From: Chelatococcus sp. HY11
Lineage (GTDB): Bacteria > Pseudomonadota > Alphaproteobacteria > Rhizobiales > Beijerinckiaceae
Reading direction: 5' to 3'
DNA: 64,000 nucleotides
Assembly (NCBI RefSeq): GCF_018398335.1
Contig: NZ_JAHBRX010000002.1
Coordinates: 1,054,001 to 1,118,000, forward strand
Below the pieces are notes generated by a model that saw nothing but the letters and a program-made list of their open reading frames with translations, was not told the origin of the DNA and made no database searches. Positions 56,824-64,000 of this stretch are shown here, piece by piece; position 1 is the first letter of the stretch, and every line of letters starts with the position of its first letter. A program made the translations under genes and the position numbers.

Positions 56824-56879
56824 GCGGGACACTCCTTGACGAACCGCCGAAACGGCGGAGTGCCCATCGTACACCCCCT

Positions 56880-57167
56880 TCAATGGAAGCCGATGCCGTT
56901 AGCCGCGGCACGTTCTGGCAGATGCATTTCGCGCCAGCGGTTGGGCGGCATGCCCTCCCATTCGCGGAAGGCGCGGTAGAAAAAGGTGGTGTCCCGATAG
57001 CCGAGCAGGCAGGCCACCTCGTCGATCTCGGTCGCGGGATCGGCCAGGAGATGACGGCCGAGACCGCGCCGCGCGTCGGACAAGAGGTCGCGAACAGTGG
57101 CACCTGCGTCACATCCTTCGCGGACGAGCCGCTGCGGAGAGCCGAAGCTGTCCGCGTTCGTCCGCAA
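56880..57167 (-). pseudogene. AraC-type regulator remnant (C-terminal DNA-binding part only)
   Basis: About 95 codons. The second helix-turn-helix of AraC regulators is clear (ATEIDEVACLLGYRDTTFFYR, AFREWEGMPPNRWRE), but the first helix region is garbled (SPQRLVREGCDAGATVRDLL) and the ligand domain is absent upstream. Probably a decayed gene. Confidence 0.6.
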
Positions 57168-57300
57168 CCTCGATCATCCGCGTCAATCATCCCGAGCGGC
57201 AGAGTTCTGCCGGAGGCACAGAACGGTCGGGCACGCGCCGCGATCGGCCTCATCGCGACGCGCACAGCTGGCGTCAGCTCTCACCTCAAGGCGACGTGCT

Positions 57301-58077
57301 TTAGATCCCCGCGTACCATTCATATCCTCGATCCTCCCAGAAACCGCCCTTGCCACCCCACAGGCCGCCAAAGCTGTCGACGACCTCGATACGCATGACA
57401 TATTTGGCCTGCTTGTAGCCGAGCTGCCTCTCTACCCGCAGGCGCAGCGGAGCGCCGTGCCCGACCGTCAGGTCTTCGCCGTTCATCGCATAGGCGAGGA
57501 TCGTTTGCGGATGATACGCATCGATCAGGTCGATACTCTCATAGTAGCGGCCGCTGCCGTCGAACGTCTTTTCCAGTTCATCGGCGCAGTGGAAGACGGC
57601 GAAGCGGGCATTGGGTTTCAACCCCGCCGCCTGAAGGAGGAGGCCGAGCGGAACGCCAGTCCATTTGCCGATTGCGCTCCAGCCCTCGACGCAGTCGTGG
57701 CGGGTGATCTGGGTGCGCGAAGGGAGCTTCCTCAAGTCCGCCAGCGAGAGCTCCAGCGGGCGGTTGACCAGCCCGCCGATTTTCAGTTTCCAGTCGGCGA
57801 AGCTGCTTTCACGCAATGCGGCATACTCCTCGGAGTCAGGCGCTTGCGTACCGTTGACACGAAACGTCGGAGAAATATCGGCCTCCGTGAATTCCCGGGC
57901 CAGCGGTCCGCGCCGCAGCACCAAGCGCTGCGTGCTCATCGTCAGCGACTCGGCCGACCGCAGCACGGCATCGACACCGGCGTTCTGTTCGAGGGCGACG
58001 CCACCGCCCAGCGCAAGGGCACCGGCGCCGAGCGCGCCGCTGACGAGGAAACGGCGGCGGGTGAGGAAGCTGCTCAT
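57301..58077 (-). CDS. Sulfite oxidase-type molybdopterin oxidoreductase
   Basis: 258 residues with a twin-arginine signal (LTRRRFLVSGALGAGALALG). The conserved cysteine that holds molybdenum is in TRHDCVEGWSAIGKWTGV near 145, and GAPLRLRVERQLGYKQAKY near 220 completes the family pattern. It overlaps the cytochrome b gene by four bases, so the two probably form a periplasmic oxidoreductase attached to a membrane cytochrome. Confidence 0.91.
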   Translation of the reverse strand: MSSFLTRRRFLVSGALGAGALALGGGVALEQNAGVDAVLRSAESLTMSTQRLVLRRGPLAREFTEADISPTFRVNGTQAPDSEEYAALRESSFADWKLKIGGLVNRPLELSLADLRKLPSRTQITRHDCVEGWSAIGKWTGVPLGLLLQAAGLKPNARFAVFHCADELEKTFDGSGRYYESIDLIDAYHPQTILAYAMNGEDLTVGHGAPLRLRVERQLGYKQAKYVMRIEVVDSFGGLWGGKGGFWEDRGYEWYAGI

Positions 58078-58925
58078 GCGTCGGGTCCCCGCTGCCGGAT
58101 GGCATAACGGCCGGTGACCATCGAACGCATGTTGTTCCACGGACCCGAGAGGACGACCATGGCGACATGAACGACGACGAAGAGAACCAGCAGCGATGCG
58201 CAGATGAAGTGGAGCGTACGGGCGGATTGCCGTCCGCCGAAGATGTCGAGAAGAAACGGGAATGCCGCATCCATGCCCGGCGACATGGTCAGGCCTGTCA
58301 GCACCATCAAAGGCAGCAATCCGGCGATAACGGCGATATAGGTGAGCTTCTGCAGCACGTTGTAGTGCCGGGCCTGCTCTCCCTCGGGAAAACGCAGCCG
58401 GGCGTGATCGATGATCTCCCGCCAGACGTGGCGCGGTCCGAGCTCGCGGCGGTCCGGCGTCAGATCGCGGCGGAAGTGACCGCTCAGCAGGCCGCAAGCC
58501 AGATAGACGAAACCGTTGATGACGAAGAGCCAGGCGAAGAAGAAATGCCAGCGCCGGCCGGCGGCGAGGTCCTGATAGGATGGGAGCGTGAGCCAGCCCG
58601 GAAATGCGCGCTCTGTCCATTCGCTGCCCATCTTCGACAGGCCGAGCACCCCGGTCGTGGGAATGGAGACGCCACCGAACGTCACGAAGCCGCGTGGTTC
58701 ACCGTTGCTTTCACTCGCGCCGATCTGGATGAAGGCCCGATCGGCATCCGCTCCATACTGACCCCAGTGGAGCCGCGGGTAGGCATTGAATATCTGGAGC
58801 CCGCTCAGGAGCAGGAAGCTCAGGCACAGTACATTCAGCCAATGCGTCAGGCGGGTGACGATGGAGTGACGCCGGACCAGGACTGTCCTTCGGCGCGACG
58901 ATGGTTGCGGCATCTCCTCGTTCAT
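58074..58925 (-). CDS. Membrane cytochrome b (cytochrome b561/thiosulfate reductase type)
   Basis: 283 residues, about four membrane helices. Haem-ligand segment VTRLTHWLNVLCLSFLLLSG near 25, YLACGLLSGHF near 135, and KLTYIAVIAGLLPLMVLTGL near 190. Electron partner of the molybdopterin protein, which overlaps it by four bases. Confidence 0.9.
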   Translation of the reverse strand: MNEEMPQPSSRRRTVLVRRHSIVTRLTHWLNVLCLSFLLLSGLQIFNAYPRLHWGQYGADADRAFIQIGASESNGEPRGFVTFGGVSIPTTGVLGLSKMGSEWTERAFPGWLTLPSYQDLAAGRRWHFFFAWLFVINGFVYLACGLLSGHFRRDLTPDRRELGPRHVWREIIDHARLRFPEGEQARHYNVLQKLTYIAVIAGLLPLMVLTGLTMSPGMDAAFPFLLDIFGGRQSARTLHFICASLLVLFVVVHVAMVVLSGPWNNMRSMVTGRYAIRQRGPDA

Positions 58926-59029
58926 GGAGCGCTCCTAAACGGGTTGGTTGAATTGATGGGCGCGGTGGGTGGCTCCGCGCCTCCGGTATTTCCACCGGCC
59001 GGACGGGTCCGGCCGGCGGGATCGCCGGC

Positions 59030-59665
59030 TCACATCGGCGGGACGACGCCGTTGGTGCCGACGACGACCTGGCGCGCCGTAATCGCACCGCTTGCTGCCT
59101 TCTCGCCCGCGACGAAGACCGCCGCTCCCGACTTCAGATCGGCCTTGGTGGCCGGGGTAAGGGTGACGACGGGCGTACCTTCCGGAATGGCGATCTTCTT
59201 CTCCTTTCCGTGGTAGGAGACAGTAACGGTGCGCCCATTCACACCCTTGACCGCGTCCGCGACCGTGGCGTTGGTCATGGTGCTGTCGGGCTTCAGATCC
59301 CATCCGAAGCTGCCCTCACCGGCACCTTTCAGGGCTGGCGGGAAGATCAGAACTTCCAGCGCTCCATCGCCCCCGTCCTTTGTGGGCAGCGAAGCGATGC
59401 CGACATAATCGCCGGGCTTGATGTCGGAAATGGACGCGCGCGCAATGCCCGACACCATCCATCCCTGGGCAAGAGCAATATTGACGGTTTGGCCCTCGCG
59501 CGTGTTCACCGTCAACGCCTCACCGCCAAAGCTGACGATCGAGCCGCGAACGCGGACGGGCTCCGCCTTGGCATTCTGTGCCAAAGCGGCTGAGCTGACA
59601 CCCGTCGCGAGCGGCAGGCTGACGACGGCGGCCGCGAGAAGGGCCAGTGTGAATTTCCGAAGCAT
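59030..59665 (-). CDS. Exported protein of unknown function, beta-rich
   Basis: 211 residues with a signal peptide (about 1-30, ALLAAAVVSLPLATGV). The mature part holds OB-like repeats such as VRGSIVSFGGEALTVNTREG and SDIKPGDYVGIASLP, resembling DUF5666-type domains. It is about 100 bases upstream of the cytochrome b/molybdopterin genes and could be part of the same operon. Confidence 0.8.
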   Translation of the reverse strand: MLRKFTLALLAAAVVSLPLATGVSSAALAQNAKAEPVRVRGSIVSFGGEALTVNTREGQTVNIALAQGWMVSGIARASISDIKPGDYVGIASLPTKDGGDGALEVLIFPPALKGAGEGSFGWDLKPDSTMTNATVADAVKGVNGRTVTVSYHGKEKKIAIPEGTPVVTLTPATKADLKSGAAVFVAGEKAASGAITARQVVVGTNGVVPPM

Positions 59666-59808
59666 GTTATCTCCTTCCTACCTACTGCTAGGTAGCCATT
59701 GGCGCGACGTAGGCAGCCTGTGCGGTGCGCCAAGGGACCGCAGAAGCCGAAGAGGCGGTTTGAATCGTCCCAAGATCGAGAGAGCGCTGGGCGATCCCGC
59801 GCGCTTCC

Positions 59809-59961
59809 TCATCCCGCGCCGGACCGCCGGGCGAGCGTAATGCCCAGTGCGGCGCCGGCGGCGAGGCAACAGGCGATGCACAGGATGGCGACGATGAAAG
59901 CCTGGGTAATGCTCGCCGGGTCCGTGCGGGCACCGACGATCGCGATGCTCTGCCGAGCCAT
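59809..59961 (-). pseudogene. Possible C-terminal remnant of a membrane transporter
   Basis: A 50-codon frame, MARQSIAIVGARTDPASITQ followed by a strong hydrophobic helix (FIVAILCIACCLAAGAALG), ends with TLARRSGAG. It resembles the last helix of a major facilitator transporter but is far too short for one. The surrounding 59666-60059 has no other gene. Confidence 0.3.
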
Positions 59962-60024
59962 CGCGACGGCGATTCGGCATGGTCAGAAACTAGGGATTCA
60001 AATTCATTCGTGAACTGACGATAG

Positions 60025-60041
60025 TGAACGCATCACGTTCA
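60025..60041. promoter_or_regulatory. Palindrome in front of the LysR gene
   Basis: TGAACG-CATCA-CGTTCA, perfect arms, ending 19 bases before the regulator start. LysR proteins commonly bind such sites near their own promoter. Confidence 0.5.
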
Positions 60042-60059
60042 TTTCTGTAGGAGCGCGAC

Positions 60060-60920
60060 ATGGAATGGAGCGACGTCAGAATTTTCCTGGCCATTGCGCG
60101 CACCGGCAGTTTGGGGGCCGCCGCCCGCGCTCTGAATCTCAGTCACCCGACGGTGGGACGGCGCCTCAGGGCGCTGGAGCATGCCACCGGCCAGACGCTG
60201 TTTCAGAGAACCGCCGACGGTTTCGTGCCGACGGAGGAAGGCGCCGCCGTCATCACGCTGGCCGAACAGATGGAGGAAGGCGCACTGGCCATGGAGCGGC
60301 GGCTTGCCGGTCAGGAACAGAAACTGCAAGGAAGCTTGCGGATCTCATCTGCCGATTGGTTCGGCGCGTATGTCCTGCCTCCGATCATCGCCGACTACGT
60401 AGACGCGTATCCTCTGGTCGACGTCGAGATCCTGACGGGCACTCGCCTGTTCAGCCTTGCCCAGCGGGAGGCCGACATCGCCTTCCGCATCGTGCCGTTC
60501 GACACGCCCGACATTGTCCAGAGACGCCTGGTCCGGTTGGCTTACGGCGCCTATGTCGGAGTTGGCTCTCCCGAGCCGGCCTTTGGCGACGGCACCGGCT
60601 TTCGGCTGATCACTCACGACACGTCCACCGGGCAGTTCCCTGATATCACCTGGCTCGAGCAGAGCTTCCCGAACGCCCGGACCGTCCTGCGCTCCAACAA
60701 TCGCAATGTCCAGGGACGCATGGCCTACCAGGGCATCGGCATCGCGGTTCTGCCGCAGGTCGTCGGCGATCAGCTGGCAGGACTGCGTCGGCTCGATCTG
60801 CCAGAGGAACCGCCCGGACGGGATATCTGGATGGGTTATCATCGCGACATCCGGCGCCTTCACCGTTTGCGCGCGTTCATTGACACTGTGAACCGCCACA
60901 TCGGGAAGCTGCAATCCTGA
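60060..60920 (+). CDS. LysR family transcriptional regulator
   Basis: 286 residues. Winged helix-turn-helix at about 1-60 (IARTGSLGAAARALNLSHPT, VGRRLRALEHATGQTLFQR), then a periplasmic-binding-like effector domain. Preceded by GTAGGAG. Possibly controls the divergent cluster 59.0-58.0 kb or itself. Confidence 0.93.
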   Translation: MEWSDVRIFLAIARTGSLGAAARALNLSHPTVGRRLRALEHATGQTLFQRTADGFVPTEEGAAVITLAEQMEEGALAMERRLAGQEQKLQGSLRISSADWFGAYVLPPIIADYVDAYPLVDVEILTGTRLFSLAQREADIAFRIVPFDTPDIVQRRLVRLAYGAYVGVGSPEPAFGDGTGFRLITHDTSTGQFPDITWLEQSFPNARTVLRSNNRNVQGRMAYQGIGIAVLPQVVGDQLAGLRRLDLPEEPPGRDIWMGYHRDIRRLHRLRAFIDTVNRHIGKLQS

Positions 60921-61167
60921 GACGCTGTGTATCCTCGGAACGGGTTCATTCGCCACCGCTCTCCGCGATGCCTAGAAATTCCGATCAGTTCGCCCACAAG
61001 AGATACCCGAGTTCTTTGTCTCAAGGCCGAAGACATCGATAGCAAAGCGCATGCTGATATGTCCAGAACGGAAGCTTTCTGGAGCTCATCGACACCCCCG
61101 CGCTTCGGCAAGCCCGCCTATGTGCCATGACCCTGCTCAGATCGTTCCTCTTGAGGCCGCCTGAACT
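60921..61167. other. Intergenic, nothing supported
   Basis: Space between the LysR stop and the end of the convergent SMP-30 gene; no gene, repeat or terminator stands out. Confidence 0.4.
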
Positions 61168-62133
61168 CTAGCCAACCGCGATATCACCGCCTACGACACC
61201 TGAAAACTTGAGCGCCAATCCGCGCGTTGTGACGCGGCGTTTTGCGAGCAGGCCGCGGCTCGATAAGGTCACAAACTGGGTCTTGCGGTCGTCATCGCCG
61301 AAGCAGATGTTGGTGGTGAAGGGATCGTCGAACAGCACCGTCTCAACGACGGCTCCATGAGGCGTGATGACGGTGATGGCCCCGCTGAGCAATGTCGCCA
61401 CATGGATATTGCCATCGGCGTCGACTGCCAGGCTGTCGAACTTCTGGTAGCCGGGAAGGCCGCATAGAACTCGGCCGCCATGCGGCGCCCGGGCGTTGTC
61501 GGCTGACGCCGCGCCCGGCTCCGCAAGATCGAAAGACCAAAGCCGGCACGTCTCTGTTTCGGCGACATAAAGCACCCGCTCGTCGGGCGACAGGCCGATG
61601 CCGTTCGGCGTGAGCAGCGGATACGCCACCTCCCTGATGAACGATCCGTCAGGCCACGCATAGTAGATGGCTCCATGGTCCCGATATCGCGGATGGTTAC
61701 GCCCGAGATCCGTGAAGTAGAACCCGCCATTCCTGTCAAAAACAATGTCATTGGGCGAGTTTAGGCGATGTTCACCGCACCCCTTGTAAAGATTTGTCAC
61801 AGCGCCGGTGCGAGGATCCATGCGCTCGATCCAGCCGCCGTTGTATCCGTCTGGCACACCGTTGAGATGGATGGCGCCATCTTGCTCATACCATTTCACG
61901 CCGCCGTTGTTGCAGATGAAGAAATCGCCATTCGGGCCCAAAGCCATACCGTTCGGGCCACCGGCCGTCTTTCCGACCAGTGTCTTGCGCCCGTCCGCAT
62001 CTATGCGTGTCACCCTCTGCCCAACCATCTCGACGACAGCAACCGAGCCGTCGTCGCACCAGACAGGCCCTTCCGGAAAGGTGAGGCCGGACGTGACGAC
62101 CGTGATGTCGTTGGGGTGAAGATCATGGGTCAT
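61168..62133 (-). CDS. SMP-30/gluconolactonase/LRE family protein
   Basis: Six-bladed propeller, 321 residues from ATG 62133 (GGATGG upstream); an earlier ATG at 62163 is possible. Metal-site segments are LTFPEGPVWCDDG (Glu), HRLNSPNDIVFDRNGG (Asn), and TPNGIGLSPDERVLYVAET (Asn, Asp). Hydrolyses a lactone such as an aldonolactone. Downstream of tctA by 99 bases on the same strand, which suggests a joint function with the second TTT importer. Confidence 0.9.
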   Translation of the reverse strand: MTHDLHPNDITVVTSGLTFPEGPVWCDDGSVAVVEMVGQRVTRIDADGRKTLVGKTAGGPNGMALGPNGDFFICNNGGVKWYEQDGAIHLNGVPDGYNGGWIERMDPRTGAVTNLYKGCGEHRLNSPNDIVFDRNGGFYFTDLGRNHPRYRDHGAIYYAWPDGSFIREVAYPLLTPNGIGLSPDERVLYVAETETCRLWSFDLAEPGAASADNARAPHGGRVLCGLPGYQKFDSLAVDADGNIHVATLLSGAITVITPHGAVVETVLFDDPFTTNICFGDDDRKTQFVTLSSRGLLAKRRVTTRGLALKFSGVVGGDIAVG

Positions 62134-62232
62134 GGGGCGCCATCCGTTGTTGGTCTCGATCATGTCGCGCGTCGTGCGTAATCATCGCGTTGCATCACAA
62201 TTCGGCGCCGGCGGCTTTCCCGGCGCCGTGAC

Positions 62233-63720
62233 CTAGGATGCCGTCGCCGGCCGCGAGGGTTTGAAGCCCAGCAGGAACAGCCCCACTGCGATGATCACAA
62301 ATGTCGTCGATATCGGGCTGCTGAGAAATATTCCGAAGTCGCCGTCGGAAATCGCAAGCGCCTGCCGCGCGGACCGTTCGAACAGCGGGCCGAGCACAAA
62401 GGCGAGTATCAACAGACCGATGTCAAACCGCCCGAGCCGCAGCAGATAGCCAACGAAGCCGAAGAATACCGCGATCACGACATCGAACGGGTCGCTGCGC
62501 GTCGAATGCACGCCGATCATGCTGACCGTCAGGATCACCGGCGCCAGGAAGGCCCGCGGGACGGACAGAATGCGGACGAACAAGCCGACCAAAGGCAGGT
62601 TGAGCGCAACCAACATGACGTTGCCGATATACATGCTGACCAGAACACCCCAGAACACCTCGGGCTGCCGGTTGATCAGCGTCGGGCCGGGCACCACGCC
62701 ATGAATCATGAATGCACCGATCAGTAGTGCGGTGATCGCATTGGCGGGCAGACCCATGCATAGCAACGGAACGAACGCTCCAGCGGTCCCGGCGTTGTTG
62801 GCCGCCTCCGGCCCAGCCAAGCCTTCAACAGCGCCATGGCCGAATTCTTTTGGATTGCGCGACAGCTTCTTTTCAACGGAGTAGGACAAGAACGAGGCCA
62901 TGGTCGCGCCGCCTCCCGGCAACAGGCCGACGAGAAAGCCAAGCACCGTGCCGCGCGCCACGGGCGCCACTGAGCGACGGGTCTCCTCCCGGCTCGGTAC
63001 AAAGGCCAGCAACCCCTTGGGCGCGCTGAGGAGTTGCGCCTTGTTCTCCTTCTGTCTGGCGAGAAAAAGGACCTCGGACAGGCCGAAAAGCCCGATCGCC
63101 AGGGGGACGAGATCGATGCCGTCCGCGAGCGTGAGCGAGCCGAAGGTGAAACGCGGCTGAAGGTTCAGCGGATCCGTCCCGACATTACCCAAGAGGAGGC
63201 CGGCGGCGACCATGAGAAGCGCGCGGGGCAGGCTGGTGCTCGAGAGATAGCTGACGAGGATGAGCCCGGCCAGCATCATCATGGCGTATTCCGCGGGCCC
63301 GAAGGCGAGAATCAGCTTGGTCAGCGGCGGCGAAAGGATCGACACCGCGACGACGCCGACGGTTCCGGCGAAAAACGAGCCGAAGGCGGCGATCCCGAGT
63401 GCTGCGCCCGCCCTGCCCTTTTTCGCCATCTGATAGCCGTCGAGGCAAGTGACGACGGACGACGCCTCGCCTGGAATGCGCATCAGGACCGACGTGATGG
63501 TGCCGCCATAGGCGACACCATAGTAGATGCCGGAGAGCATGATGATCGCCGACGTCATGTTCATGCTGTAGGTCACGGGGATGAGCAGGGAGATTGTCGT
63601 CAACGGGCCAAGACCCGGCAGGATGCCGACGATCGTGCCGAGAAGCACGCCGATGAAGCAGAAGAGCAGGTTTTCGGGCGTCAGCGCGACACTGAAGCCA
63701 AGGAGGAGCATCTCGATCAC
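62233..63720 (-). CDS. tctA: Tripartite tricarboxylate transporter large permease TctA (system 2)
   Basis: 495 residues, about a dozen membrane segments. [21 protein letters not shown] near 30, [20 protein letters not shown] near 68, [18 protein letters not shown] near 300. A second TctA paralogue in the window, with tctB directly upstream (three bases). Confidence 0.93.
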   Translation of the reverse strand: MIEMLLLGFSVALTPENLLFCFIGVLLGTIVGILPGLGPLTTISLLIPVTYSMNMTSAIIMLSGIYYGVAYGGTITSVLMRIPGEASSVVTCLDGYQMAKKGRAGAALGIAAFGSFFAGTVGVVAVSILSPPLTKLILAFGPAEYAMMMLAGLILVSYLSSTSLPRALLMVAAGLLLGNVGTDPLNLQPRFTFGSLTLADGIDLVPLAIGLFGLSEVLFLARQKENKAQLLSAPKGLLAFVPSREETRRSVAPVARGTVLGFLVGLLPGGGATMASFLSYSVEKKLSRNPKEFGHGAVEGLAGPEAANNAGTAGAFVPLLCMGLPANAITALLIGAFMIHGVVPGPTLINRQPEVFWGVLVSMYIGNVMLVALNLPLVGLFVRILSVPRAFLAPVILTVSMIGVHSTRSDPFDVVIAVFFGFVGYLLRLGRFDIGLLILAFVLGPLFERSARQALAISDGDFGIFLSSPISTTFVIIAVGLFLLGFKPSRPATAS

Positions 63721-63723
63721 GTC

Positions 63724-64000
63724 TCACCCCTGTGTAAAAGACGCAAGGACGTGCTCGATCATGCCTGCCGGCAGTGCCACGCCAAGAAACCGCCCAAAGA
63801 CGATGTCGCCAACAAGCGCGACCGCGACCGCGTAGCTGATCGAGGTGTGCCAGGGCCGCCGTTCCCCGAAACGCAGGATGAACACGGTCACCACGGTCGT
63901 CGTCGCGATGAACCCGCCGATGAAGACCCCGACGACGAGGCCGATCAGCGCGACCACGTAGACGCGGAAGCTGCGCTGCTCCGCCTCTTCGACGGGCCCG
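63724..64000 (-). CDS. tctB: Tripartite tricarboxylate transporter small permease TctB (system 2), partial
   Basis: C-terminal 91 residues of a TctB protein; the frame runs on beyond the right edge. Hydrophobic segments VALIGLVVGVFIGGFIATTT and YAVAVALVGDIVFGRFLGV are followed by the typical end. Three bases before tctA. Confidence 0.8.
   Translation of the reverse strand, partial: GPVEEAEQRSFRVYVVALIGLVVGVFIGGFIATTTVVTVFILRFGERRPWHTSISYAVAVALVGDIVFGRFLGVALPAGMIEHVLASFTQG

Overview
The window is GC-rich, densely packed bacterial DNA. The protein families (Bug/TctC binding proteins, several Liv-type ABC systems, CaiB-type CoA transferases, Ior-type molybdenum hydroxylases, an epimerase-SPW-VKOR fusion) suggest an alphaproteobacterium, most likely Hyphomicrobiales; the genus cannot be fixed from the sequence. 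I saw no rRNA, tRNA, CRISPR array or complete insertion sequence.

Layout. 1-6.1 kb (minus strand): a seven-gene operon with a complete Liv-type ABC importer, an enoyl-CoA hydratase-family protein and an acyl-CoA synthetase cut by the window edge. 6.4-7.9 kb: a short-chain dehydrogenase, then an etfB/etfA deletion scar. 7.9-11.1 kb: a tripartite tricarboxylate transporter, tctBA on the minus strand and tctC divergent. 11.6-12.3 kb: a TetR regulator. 12.8-28.8 kb (plus): a 16-gene operon with two thiolase-like subunits, a double OB-fold (DUF35-like) partner, a metallo-beta-lactamase hydrolase, an acyl-CoA ligase, a PaaG-like isomerase, two acyl-CoA dehydrogenases, an alcohol dehydrogenase, an alpha/beta hydrolase, a second Liv importer and an EthD protein. 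28.8-30.7 kb (minus): a hydratase and a COG3618 amidohydrolase. 31-39 kb (plus): a third Liv importer with fused LivM-LivG, followed by a three-subunit biotin-dependent carboxylase. 39-41.5 kb (minus): a FadJ-like protein without its dehydrogenase domain and a beta-keto-acid cleavage enzyme. 42.3-43.7 kb: a 3-oxoacid CoA-transferase ending in a strong terminator. 43.9-46.1 kb (minus): a quinone oxidoreductase and a CaiB CoA transferase. 46.4-49.5 kb: cytochrome c plus a two-subunit molybdenum hydroxylase. 49.5-64 kb is more ordinary: gene remnants, a cation efflux protein, the large epimerase fusion, DUF305, hydrolases, an AraC remnant, a molybdopterin/cytochrome b pair, a LysR regulator, an SMP-30 protein and a second tctAB.

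The main observation is one imperfect palindrome, NCGAA-N5-TTCGG, found in seven intergenic regions between 10 and 46.2 kb: before tctC, before tetR itself, before the 16-gene operon, before both divergent units at 30.7-30.9 kb, before the keto-acid cleavage unit and before the CaiB unit. In six of the seven it overlaps a plausible -10 element. This suggests that the TetR protein at 11.6-12.3 kb is autoregulated and controls a dispersed regulon of about 30 genes for import, CoA activation, beta-oxidation, ring or lactone opening, carbon-carbon cleavage and carboxylation of an unknown, probably cyclic or branched carboxylic acid. Two enzymes in this regulon lack standard active-site residues: the thiolase pair (no Cys/His) and the carboxyltransferase (two of four usual metal ligands replaced). 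The chemistry may therefore be unusual.
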